Assembly: GCA_016218545.1 (NCBI GenBank)
Contig: JACRDQ010000006.1
Coordinates: 41,339 to 105,338, forward strand
Origin: Elusimicrobiota bacterium
GTDB taxonomy: Bacteria > Elusimicrobiota > Elusimicrobia > UBA1565 > UBA9628
Length of the DNA: 64,000 nt
Direction: 5' to 3'
The notes under the pieces were generated by a model. The model ran no database searches and had not been told where the DNA came from. It saw only the letters and a list, made by a program, of their open reading frames with translations. The translations under genes and the position numbers were made by a program. Shown one piece after another: positions 16,397 to 23,686 of the stretch (positions are counted from its first letter, which is position 1; every line of letters begins with the position of its first letter).

Positions 16397-18147
16397 AGGA
16401 AGCTCCCAGGACCCACCTGGTCGCAGGCAGGACTGCGCTCAAGGCCATGGCTCGGGCCCTGGGCCTCGATGCTCAGACTTCCGGCTGGAAGCTCCAGGCC
16501 CTGTGCAGCCTGGGAGAGGACAACATCCGGCTGGGACTTGTCAGCCCCAAGGCCGGCCAGCGTCTGGCCTTCTGCCTGGTAGCCAAGGACGACCCCACAG
16601 CCCTGGCCAAGACCCGGAACCTCGGCCTGGCTCCTGACGGAGATTCCAGCCCGGCGCTGGAGCGCTTCCTCAAGGCCATGTCGCTGCGCCTTGGGCCCCT
16701 CAGCCTTCAGGACATCCTGGCCCTCATCAGGAAGGACCCTGAGACCTTTGCCGAGGTCGAGCCCACCGGGCCTGCGGAATCCCGGCTCATGGTGCCCTTG
16801 GCAGCAGGCCCCATCAACCTGCTCGAAGCAGGCTGGCGCAATTTCTTCGGGGACCAGGACTTCGAGGTCCTGCTGGGCTATCCTGAGCTCAGCATGAAGG
16901 ATACCGTCTACGCCCGCTACTCTGACCGGGAATGCCTCTACTCATGGGCAGGCAATGACCCGCGCAAGTGGTCCTTCTTCGCCTATCCCATGCGCGTGCC
17001 CTCCGACAGCTTCGGAGCGGCGGTCTTCCGCAAGGGCGTCATCATGGAGCTCTCGGAACGCGACATGGTGCTCGGCCCCGCCGAGAAGGCCGACGCCCTC
17101 GTCTCCTCGGTAGCGGAGCGCGCCAAAGCCTCGGACGCTCAGTTCGTGGTGTTCAACCACTTCTGCACCACCATCGTCATGGGCGAGGACTTCGCGGAGG
17201 TCGGCCGCCGCATGGAGACAGCCAGCGGCAAGAAGACCATCCGCTGGAGCCACCGCGACCGCGACCTGCTCGACAACTTCGGAGACTACTTCCGCTCCAC
17301 CATCGGAAAGCCGGGCTTCTTCGACCAGACCCCGGACCCGGACGCGGTCAACCTCTTCCACTTCCCCACGGATTACAGGGAAGCCCAGCTCGTGCCGTTC
17401 TTAAAAGAGCTGGGGCTCTCAGTGAACCTGAGCCTTTTCCCGGATGTCGAGTTCCCGGCGGTGGCGAAGCTCCCCAAAGCCCGATTGCAGATCTTCTGCG
17501 AAGCCACCTCGTATCAGGCCAAGCTCCACGAGCTCCTGTCCAAGGGCCCAAGGCCGGTGCTCACCGTCAAAGCTCCCTATGGCATCGAAGGCACCAAGGC
17601 CTGCTACGAATCCATCGCCAAGGCCGCTGGCAAGGAAGCAGCCTTTGCCAAGGCGTGGGACAGGAAGGTCTCCTCGGCAGGCCCGGTCTGGGATGCCATG
17701 CGCAAGAAGGCCTTCGGCATGCGCGTGGCCTTTGTGGCAGCTGACAACACCCTGCCCAGGCTCTGGGCCCTGCGCCACGGCCAAGGCCCGCCCTTGATGA
17801 GGATGCTCCAGGAGATGGGCTTCGGCGTGGACATCCTCTACCACGACCCCCATGCCGAAGGCGTGGAAGCTCCTGAAGGCAAGGACATGACCCTTTCGAC
17901 CTTCCGCACCCCTGCTGAGCTCGCGGAAGCCCTCAGGCAAGGGAGCTTCCAGGCTGTCTACTCCGACATCTTCTTTGACTGGCGCCTGACCAAGGCCGGC
18001 AAGGCCCGCTTCTCCAGCAAGGATTTCGAGATGGGCTTGGACGGCGCCCTGCGCTCTCTGCAAAGACTCCTTGGAGCCTGCGGCATGCCCTTCTACAGCC
18101 GCTACTCCAGCCACCTCGCAGGCATCGAAGGGAGGGAAGATGCCTGA
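16393..18147 (+). CDS. NifD-like catalytic component subunit of a nitrogenase-like enzyme
   Basis: 584 residues from a GTG that overlaps the NifH-like stop (GTGA). About 150 N-terminal residues have no match I recognise. After that the nitrogenase component 1 fold is recognisable: 'ELSERDMVLGPAEKADAL' (compare ERDVVYGGEKKL), 'NHFCTTIVMGEDF' with C258 in the place of the P-cluster cysteine that precedes GDD, and 'IFCEATSYQAKLHELL' with 'APYGIEGT' in the third subdomain. The other P-cluster cysteines and the FeMo-co Cys/His environment are not evident, so metal content should be simpler, as in BchNB or CfbD. It is longer than NifD (about 480) because of the extra N-terminus. It likely pairs with the next gene's product. 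I called it NifD-like by order and motifs, with moderate certainty on the exact family. Confidence 0.78.
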   Translation: MKEAPRTHLVAGRTALKAMARALGLDAQTSGWKLQALCSLGEDNIRLGLVSPKAGQRLAFCLVAKDDPTALAKTRNLGLAPDGDSSPALERFLKAMSLRLGPLSLQDILALIRKDPETFAEVEPTGPAESRLMVPLAAGPINLLEAGWRNFFGDQDFEVLLGYPELSMKDTVYARYSDRECLYSWAGNDPRKWSFFAYPMRVPSDSFGAAVFRKGVIMELSERDMVLGPAEKADALVSSVAERAKASDAQFVVFNHFCTTIVMGEDFAEVGRRMETASGKKTIRWSHRDRDLLDNFGDYFRSTIGKPGFFDQTPDPDAVNLFHFPTDYREAQLVPFLKELGLSVNLSLFPDVEFPAVAKLPKARLQIFCEATSYQAKLHELLSKGPRPVLTVKAPYGIEGTKACYESIAKAAGKEAAFAKAWDRKVSSAGPVWDAMRKKAFGMRVAFVAADNTLPRLWALRHGQGPPLMRMLQEMGFGVDILYHDPHAEGVEAPEGKDMTLSTFRTPAELAEALRQGSFQAVYSDIFFDWRLTKAGKARFSSKDFEMGLDGALRSLQRLLGACGMPFYSRYSSHLAGIEGREDA

Positions 18148-19423
18148 GCGCCTTGGCATCCGCATCGACCCGCCCTATCTGCACGGCGCGTTCCTGGCCT
18201 TGAACGCTGTCTCAGACGCGTTCTTCCTGGGAGACGGTCCTGACTGCATCAGGGCCAAGGCCGAGCAGGTCCATGGCAGGCACGACCTCTTCTCCACCCT
18301 GCTCTCATGCAAAGGCGAGCACCGCGTGCACTACACAGGCGTGGACGTGTTCAAGGTCGCAGGCAACATCGAAAGTCAGATCAAGGCAGGACTCCAGCGC
18401 ATCGCCGGCCGTCCGCGCTGCGCCGCCGTCTTCATGGGCTCGATCCCCATGTGCACCATCGTAGGCACTGACTACGACCGCATCCTTAGGGAAGTCTTCC
18501 CCAAGTCCTCCAAGCCCGCCTTTCTCATCCCCCCGCAGACCGGCCTGTCCGGAGATTGGCTCGACGGCTACGCCTCTTTCCTGCAGACCCTGGCCCTTGG
18601 CATGGACCTCTCAGACGCCAGACCCAAGCCCGAGAAGGTCGGCGTGGTCGGCCATTTCATGGGCCGCAACGAAGGCGACCACAAGGGCAATGTGAAGGAG
18701 CTGGAGCGGATGCTCCGAGCCTTGGGACTCGACCCTGTGTCCATCTGGCTCTCAGGCGGTTCTTTTGAAAGACTTCGCGCCATCAAGGATGCCGGCACCA
18801 TCATCTCCCTGCCCCACGGCCGCAAAGCAGGCAAAACCCTCGCTGAAAGGCTCAACGCCAAGCTCATAGAAGCTGAGCTCCCCTTTGGCCTTTCCATGAC
18901 CCAGCGCTTCATCGAGCAGATCGCAAAGGAGACCGGCAAGCAAGCCAAGGCCTCCGCATACATAAAGGAAGAGCTCAAAACCCTGTCTCCGCGCTTGGCT
19001 TGGCTGGGCAAGGACGGCATCCAAGGCCGCAGGTTCGCTTTTGCAGGAGACCCCCACCACGGCCGGGGATTCGCCGAGATGGTCGAAGAGCAGGGCGGGA
19101 AGCTCTTTGGCATGATCCTCCTGTCTGACCCAGGCCACGTGCCTCAAGCCGTCCGCGACACCATGTCAGCCAAGCCCAACACCACCTTCGCGCCCTACCA
19201 GCACGAAGTGGAGCAGACCTGGTGCGGGCTCTCGAAGAAGGACGCTGACCTCCTGGTGGGCTCGACCATGGCCATCGAGTTCATCCAACCCCAAGTGCCT
19301 TGGCTTGAGTTCGGCTACCCCTCCGACTACACGCACTTCCTGAAAGACGAGCCCTTCCTGGGCTTCGAGGGCGCTCTGCGGTTCTTATCCAGGCTCGCCA
19401 GCGCTGCTGCCAGGCCTCTGTAA
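18140..19423 (+). CDS. NifK-like second subunit of a nitrogenase-like enzyme
   Basis: 427 residues. The start ATG at 18140 follows GGAGGGA and overlaps the upstream gene by 8 bp. The N-terminus resembles the component 1 signature: 'LHGAFLALNAVSDAFFLGDGPDC' reduced to its key parts G16-A17, G31-D32-G33-P34 and C36, then C57 and 'MGSIPMCTIVGTDYD' with C105. C36 and C105 are candidate iron-sulfur ligands; together with C258 of the NifD-like protein they could hold one intersubunit cluster. 'HFMGRNEGDHKGNVKELERM' resembles the inter-domain strand of NifK, and 'PQVPWLEFGYPSDYTH' resembles the conserved end region. Last gene of the cluster. Reaction and substrate are unknown. Confidence 0.78.
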   Translation: MPERLGIRIDPPYLHGAFLALNAVSDAFFLGDGPDCIRAKAEQVHGRHDLFSTLLSCKGEHRVHYTGVDVFKVAGNIESQIKAGLQRIAGRPRCAAVFMGSIPMCTIVGTDYDRILREVFPKSSKPAFLIPPQTGLSGDWLDGYASFLQTLALGMDLSDARPKPEKVGVVGHFMGRNEGDHKGNVKELERMLRALGLDPVSIWLSGGSFERLRAIKDAGTIISLPHGRKAGKTLAERLNAKLIEAELPFGLSMTQRFIEQIAKETGKQAKASAYIKEELKTLSPRLAWLGKDGIQGRRFAFAGDPHHGRGFAEMVEEQGGKLFGMILLSDPGHVPQAVRDTMSAKPNTTFAPYQHEVEQTWCGLSKKDADLLVGSTMAIEFIQPQVPWLEFGYPSDYTHFLKDEPFLGFEGALRFLSRLASAAARPL

Positions 19424-19474
19424 CTTCAGCTGGCATGCGAAGCCCTCCTTGCCCATCGTTCCAGAGGCAAGTTT

Positions 19475-19734
19475 TCAAGTGGCTGCCTCTAATTGAGATT
19501 CTCCGCCCAACACGGCAAAGCCGTTCAGTTCAAGAAACACGAGTGCCGCGGTCAAGGCTGTCCGCTTGTTCCCATCAGTGAGTGGAAGAATGTGCCCTCC
19601 GACCCGCTCTGCGGCATGGCCACGGCCGACTCGAGTAGGCCCAGGTCCCGGACTCCGGGTCTGCCCCCGAACGACTTGACCAGATTCTCGTGGAACTCAA
19701 GGACTTCCGCGAGGGAGCGGAAGCGTGGCAGCAT
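19475..19734 (-). pseudogene. Broken Doc/Fic-type toxin
   Basis: The ATG overlaps the antitoxin stop by 1 bp. The first fragment (to 19552) has the Doc N-terminus 'FRSLAEVLEFHENLVKSFGG' and 'GVRDLGLLESAVAMP'. The active-site part 'DGNKRTALTAALVFLELNG' lies in another frame from 19576 down to a TGA at 19475-19477. The HPFx preceding DGNKR is gone and about 20 residues that normally lie between the two parts are missing, so an internal deletion shifted the frame. Beyond the TGA, the same frame still resembles the Doc C-terminus as far as about 19425. Fic/Doc proteins phosphorylate or AMPylate targets such as EF-Tu; this one should be inactive. The fragment fills the stretch after the NifK-like gene. 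Confidence 0.8.
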
Positions 19735-19961
19735 TAGTCCGCCAATCGCTTGAGTGCCCGACCGAACCGCTTTTTGACCGCCTTGTATGCCTTTCTCACG
19801 TCTCGGACCTTGCTTGGCTCAGAGATGGGTGAGATGACCAGATTCTTGCCATCCGTGGTGATTTCCAGCGGGGTGTCCGGGGAGATGCGAAGCAGGGATA
19901 GAATGGCCTTGTCGATGACAATGGCTTCGCTGTTGCCGACCCGAGTAAGGAACTTGACCAT
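19734..19961 (-). CDS. AbrB/MazE-type antitoxin
   Basis: 75 residues with a SpoVT/AbrB-like swapped-hairpin DNA-binding N-terminus ('VGNSEAIVIDKAILSLLRI', 'LEITTDGKNLVI') and a basic C-terminal tail that would bind the toxin. It is the upstream partner of the Doc-like gene, the order expected for this toxin-antitoxin type, and is intact although the toxin is broken. A consensus promoter lies just upstream. It probably represses its own promoter; a short inverted repeat AGACATC/GATGTCT at about 20013-20047 could be an operator. Confidence 0.85.
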   Translation of the reverse strand: MVKFLTRVGNSEAIVIDKAILSLLRISPDTPLEITTDGKNLVISPISEPSKVRDVRKAYKAVKKRFGRALKRLAD

Positions 19962-19985
19962 GGCCGCCTCCGTTAGTACATTGTT

Positions 19986-20013
19986 ATTATATCAGGTCTA
20001 ACGGTAATGTCAA
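19986..20013 (-). promoter_or_regulatory. Consensus sigma-70 promoter of the antitoxin gene
   Basis: On the minus strand a perfect TTGACA (20008-20013) is separated by 16 bp from a perfect TATAAT (19986-19991), 25 bp before the antitoxin ATG. An exact match is unusual for this GC-rich window and suits a recently acquired toxin-antitoxin module. Confidence 0.8.
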
Positions 20014-20078
20014 GACATCTGACCCTTGCCCCCGACGAGCGATGTCTGACCATCTTAGCACGGAACCGAAAGGCCGGC

Positions 20079-22745
20079 TCAGTGAGCTATTGAAGAAACG
20101 TTCTCGACGAGGAAGTCGCCAAGGAAGAGGCAGTCCGGACCTCCCGGCCTGGACGCCATGGCGGCAAAGCAGGTGAGCGCGTCTTCCGGAGAGCACACGA
20201 TGGGCTCTCCCCTGCGGTTGAAAGAAGTATTGAGCACCATGGGCACCTTGGTCAGGCCATGGAACCTGCGGATGAGCGCATGGTAGCGGGGCTGGAACTC
20301 TCGGCGCACGACCTGGGGCCTGCTCGTGCCATCTACGTGCACGATGGCGGAGACACGGGAAGCCTGGCTCCTCTTCACAGGCAGGGTGAAGAGCATGAAG
20401 CGGGAGTCGAACGCATGGTCGAACCATCGGCTCTCATGGCCTGAGAGGATGGAAGGGCCGAAAGGCCGCCAGGGCTCGCGGTCCTTGATGCGGTTGACGC
20501 GGTCCTTGAGCTTGGGGTTCCTGGGGTCCGCAAGGATACTGCGGCTGCCAAGAGCGCGGGGACCGAACTCGAGGCTTCCGTCGAACCAGCACACGACTTG
20601 GCCATCGGCCAGCCGTCGGCCGGCCTCTTTGGGAGCGTCCTTGACCGGCTTGAAGGGGACTCGGGCTTTCTTGAGAGCTTTGAGGATGTCCTGCTTGGAG
20701 TAGCTGGGACCAAGCAGGCTGTGCCGCAGCACCGCACGCTGCCGCACTCCGGAGAGACTGAGGGCCTCAAGGCCTGCGCCAAGAGCAGTGCCCGCGTCAT
20801 TGGCTCCCGGCTGGACGAACATCTTCTTGGGCTTGAAGACTTCGCGGAGCCTCTGGTTCAGCCTGCAGTTGAGCGCCACTCCGCCCGCAAAGCACAAGCC
20901 TTCAGCCCCGGGTTTTAGGCCGGCTGATTCGAGAAGGCCGATGATGGTGCTCTCCAGAGCGTCCTGGAGCGAGGCTGCCAGGTCCTGGTGCGCCTTGGTC
21001 AGGGGCTCTCCTTCGCGGCGAGCCAGCTTGTGGAAGGACTCGTCGATGCCGTCACTGTGGATGGAGGGCCATGAGAGAAAGCGCTTCAAGTCATGTCCGG
21101 GCTTGCCAAAAGAGGCCAGGGCCATGACGCTTCCTTGGCCATGCGCTCCAAAACCGAGCAGACGGGTCACGGTCTCATAGACTCCGCCGATGGAGCGGTC
21201 CGTCAAAGACAGAAGCTCCGACACAGGCTGGATCTTCTCACCTTGGCCGTGGAACACTGCCGCTGTCTCGCGGTCCCCCCTGCCATCCACGGTCAGGATC
21301 CAGGCTTTGGACAGCCCGCTCATGCGAAAAGCGCTGGCAGCGTGACAAAGGTGATGGGGTATGTACACGACCCGGCCTGCTTTCAGGAGAGGGAGCTCGG
21401 CCTTGGCATCCAGGGGAGAGAAGGCGCGGCGGTAGCGCGCAGGGATGCCGTTGACCGCGATGAGGTCGAGCTCGTCCAGGGAGAGTTTCCTTGGGCCAAG
21501 GAGTCCTGCCAAGGCTCCTCTGGGAAAGGTCTCTTCCACGCATATGGTGGGATCCATGGCAAAGCCGACCCCAGGCCTTCCTGGAGCGTGCCAGCCATGG
21601 TGCCTGCTCCTGGAATAACGTTCCTCTTCCACGGCGGATTCGAGCTTCCCGTCTTTGAACAGGGCCGCTGCGTGCTCCTGCAAGGTGGTGACGGCAAGGC
21701 CAAGGACCCAGCGGGGTCTGCGCTCAGGTCCTGGCTTGGGAAGAAGATAGGACGGAGGAAAAGGCAAAGGGCTCGCCGGCCCGGGCTTGCCTGCAAGCCT
21801 GGACAACCAACCCGGCCGATGGAGCAGGGCGCGGGACAAGGTCGCGCTCGAAGCTCCGTAGACGGGCCTTCTGGCATCCTGGGGGCAGGCTTCAACGCAG
21901 TCAAAGCATCGCAGGCAGCGGCCGACCGCCGCCTTGTCTTTGAACGCTCCGCCCTTGTCCAAGCACTGCACAGGGCAGACCCGGACGCACAGGCCGCATT
22001 TCTTGCAGCGCTCCTGGTCCGCGGTCACTGGCAGGTCAAAGCCTGAGAGAGCCTGGGCTGCGATGCAGGGCCTGCGCGCCACGCCCCACTCAAGGCCGTC
22101 GAGCAGGATGTCGCAGTGCTCCGAAGGGATAGGCTCTCCTTCGAGTTGATGCGCCAGCCAATCCAATGCCTCGGGATGAGACGAAGCTGCCACGAGCCAG
22201 GCAGAACGCACACCCTTGGCTCCGCCGGGCCTCTGCCAGGAGAGGAAACAGGGCTTGGCATCTCCTGATTGGACCTGGGACCAGCGCATGCCTTCCCGCC
22301 ACTCGCGCATGCTCAAAAAAGAACCCGGCCTGGGACTCAAACCCGCTGAAGGCGCAAGGCCCAAGCGGGACACGAGCAAAGGCAGGGCTTGGCGCAGGCC
22401 AGCCGGGCCGAAGACCTCAACCAGGGACACGGTCAGGACCTGCCTCTGCCTGAGGTCCAGGACCTCACGCATAGGTATTGAAGAGCTGTACTCGACTCGG
22501 CACTGAACCATGGGCGAGAACATGCCCTTGAGCCAAGTCACTGCGCGGGCTTCCTTCTCCCAGGAGACTGCCCTGGGGATGCGCAGGCCCAAGCCTTGGT
22601 CCGTGACAGACAGGGAGAAGCTCCCCAGGCCGAGATCGCACAAGCCTTCCTCGACGGCGGCTGAGCTCACGCGAGAGCCGAAGAAGTCGAAGAGGGGGCT
22701 TGCCTTGCGACGGAGCCGAGCGCCGTCCTTGAGCAGTCTGGGCAT
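20079..22745 (-). CDS. Fusion: unknown domain, 2x[4Fe-4S] ferredoxin and carbamoyltransferase
   Basis: 888 residues. Residues 1-240 match nothing I recognise. Residues 247-287 carry two complete ferredoxin motifs, C247-X2-C-X2-C-X3-C257 and C277-X2-C-X2-C-X3-C287. From about 347 to the end it is a NodU/TobZ/CmcH-type O-carbamoyltransferase: the Kae1-like half has 'HHLCHAASAF' and 'FAGGVALNCRLN', the YrdC-like half has 'LEFGPRALGSRSI' and 'WRPFGPSIL', plus 'VLNTSFNRRGEP'. Such enzymes make carbamoyl-AMP from carbamoyl phosphate and transfer the carbamoyl group to a hydroxyl. A built-in ferredoxin is not part of the normal family and suggests coupling to redox chemistry. It converges on the nitrogenase-like cluster, with only the toxin-antitoxin remnant between, and a ferredoxin gene lies upstream. 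A TATAAT box (minus strand, about 22770-22775) lies 25 bp before the ATG. Confidence 0.88.
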   Translation of the reverse strand: MPRLLKDGARLRRKASPLFDFFGSRVSSAAVEEGLCDLGLGSFSLSVTDQGLGLRIPRAVSWEKEARAVTWLKGMFSPMVQCRVEYSSSIPMREVLDLRQRQVLTVSLVEVFGPAGLRQALPLLVSRLGLAPSAGLSPRPGSFLSMREWREGMRWSQVQSGDAKPCFLSWQRPGGAKGVRSAWLVAASSHPEALDWLAHQLEGEPIPSEHCDILLDGLEWGVARRPCIAAQALSGFDLPVTADQERCKKCGLCVRVCPVQCLDKGGAFKDKAAVGRCLRCFDCVEACPQDARRPVYGASSATLSRALLHRPGWLSRLAGKPGPASPLPFPPSYLLPKPGPERRPRWVLGLAVTTLQEHAAALFKDGKLESAVEEERYSRSRHHGWHAPGRPGVGFAMDPTICVEETFPRGALAGLLGPRKLSLDELDLIAVNGIPARYRRAFSPLDAKAELPLLKAGRVVYIPHHLCHAASAFRMSGLSKAWILTVDGRGDRETAAVFHGQGEKIQPVSELLSLTDRSIGGVYETVTRLLGFGAHGQGSVMALASFGKPGHDLKRFLSWPSIHSDGIDESFHKLARREGEPLTKAHQDLAASLQDALESTIIGLLESAGLKPGAEGLCFAGGVALNCRLNQRLREVFKPKKMFVQPGANDAGTALGAGLEALSLSGVRQRAVLRHSLLGPSYSKQDILKALKKARVPFKPVKDAPKEAGRRLADGQVVCWFDGSLEFGPRALGSRSILADPRNPKLKDRVNRIKDREPWRPFGPSILSGHESRWFDHAFDSRFMLFTLPVKRSQASRVSAIVHVDGTSRPQVVRREFQPRYHALIRRFHGLTKVPMVLNTSFNRRGEPIVCSPEDALTCFAAMASRPGGPDCLFLGDFLVENVSSIAH

Positions 22746-22842
22746 TAGGCTTCCAGGAGGTCAGCTGGTATTATATGAAAGAGTCCTGGCTGCGCCATGG
22801 CGAATCGCGGCCGCGGCGGGGACGGACGGAAATGGAAGCGCC

Positions 22843-22863
22843 CCGGCGCGCGATCCGCGCCGG
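22843..22863. other. GC-rich hairpin between ferredoxin and carbamoyltransferase genes
   Basis: Eight-base arms CCGGCGCG and CGCGCCGG flank a 5-base loop in the 147-bp gap. No T-run follows on the minus strand, so it may trim or stabilise the ferredoxin message rather than terminate it fully. Confidence 0.4.
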
Positions 22864-22892
22864 AGCGCCCTGGGTCCGTGGACCGGTCTTGC

Positions 22893-23063
22893 TTAGCCCT
22901 GGACGATGGACTTGGACGGGCAGGAGGCTTCGCAGGCAGCGCAGTCGATGCACTTGTCGGGCGTGATGCTGTAGCGCGCATCGCCCTTGACGATGGCTTC
23001 CGACGGGCAGGTCTCGAAGCAGGTCCCGCAAGCGGTGCAGGTCTCGGTGATCTTGTAGGCCAT
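22893..23063 (-). CDS. Small 2x[4Fe-4S] ferredoxin
   Basis: 56 residues with two complete cluster motifs, 'CTACGTCFETCP' and 'CIDCAACEASCP', as in clostridial-type ferredoxins. The start at 23063 follows AGGGAGAG. It is a cytoplasmic low-potential electron carrier and a good candidate donor to the NifH-like protein and the radical SAM enzymes nearby, although this is inferred from position only. A TAAAAT-like -10 box lies about 35 bp upstream. Confidence 0.93.
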   Translation of the reverse strand: MAYKITETCTACGTCFETCPSEAIVKGDARYSITPDKCIDCAACEASCPSKSIVQG

Positions 23064-23205
23064 GGTTCTCTCCCTAAGGCTGAGGATGATGTATTTTACC
23101 AATTCCAGCCCCTGACAGCAAACCCTGGCCCCAGGTCTTTGACGCGTTTTTGACCTCTCCCGGGTAGGATGCCCTGTCGGAGACGTGATCCCAAAGGAGG
23201 AAGAA

Positions 23206-23685
23206 ATGCACCACAAAGCCAAACCCCTGCCGAAGCAGCACCACTCTCTCACCCCTGTGCTCTCGATCCGCAACGCTGACCAGGCCCTGGAGTTCTACAA
23301 GAAGGCCCTGGACGCCAAGGAGCTCAACCGCCTCGACGGCCCGGACGGCAAGCTCGCGCACGCTGAGCTCAAGATCGGAGACTCCATCCTGATGCTCGGA
23401 GAGGAGTGCCCGAAGATGGGCTGCCTGTCCCCCACGGCCCTGGGCGGGACCGCGGTCACGCTCTACCTCTACGTGGAAGACGTGGACGCCTCCTTCGCCA
23501 AGGCGCTCTCAGCCGGAGCCCTGCAGAAACAACCGGTGGAGGACATGTTCTGGGGCGACCGCTGCGGCACCTTGACCGACCCGTTCGGCCATGTCTGGAC
23601 CCTGGCCACGCACCAGAAGGACCTCACGCCCAAGCAGATCGCCGAGGCCGCTGAGAAGGCCTTCACCCAGACGGCCCGGGCTTGA
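23206..23685 (+). CDS. VOC-family (glyoxalase/PhnB-like) protein
   Basis: 159 residues. The ATG at 23206 is preceded by AAAGGAGG at ideal spacing, better than the ATG 21 bp upstream. Two beta-alpha-beta-beta-beta units of the vicinal oxygen chelate fold are visible: 'VLSIRNADQALEFYKKAL' and 'YLYVEDVDASFAKALSAGA'. 'DRCGTLTDPFGHVWTLATH' is the signature of the PhnB/YdcJ-like branch. Function is not defined; members include glyoxalases and antibiotic-binding proteins. It is divergent from the ferredoxin gene and abuts the convergent acyltransferase gene by 1 bp. Confidence 0.85.
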   Translation: MHHKAKPLPKQHHSLTPVLSIRNADQALEFYKKALDAKELNRLDGPDGKLAHAELKIGDSILMLGEECPKMGCLSPTALGGTAVTLYLYVEDVDASFAKALSAGALQKQPVEDMFWGDRCGTLTDPFGHVWTLATHQKDLTPKQIAEAAEKAFTQTARA

Positions 23686-23686
23686 C

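Noticed and set aside
11233..19423. A nitrogen-fixation locus
   Set aside because: nifE, nifN and nifB are missing, FeMo-co ligands are not visible, and the subunits are strongly divergent.
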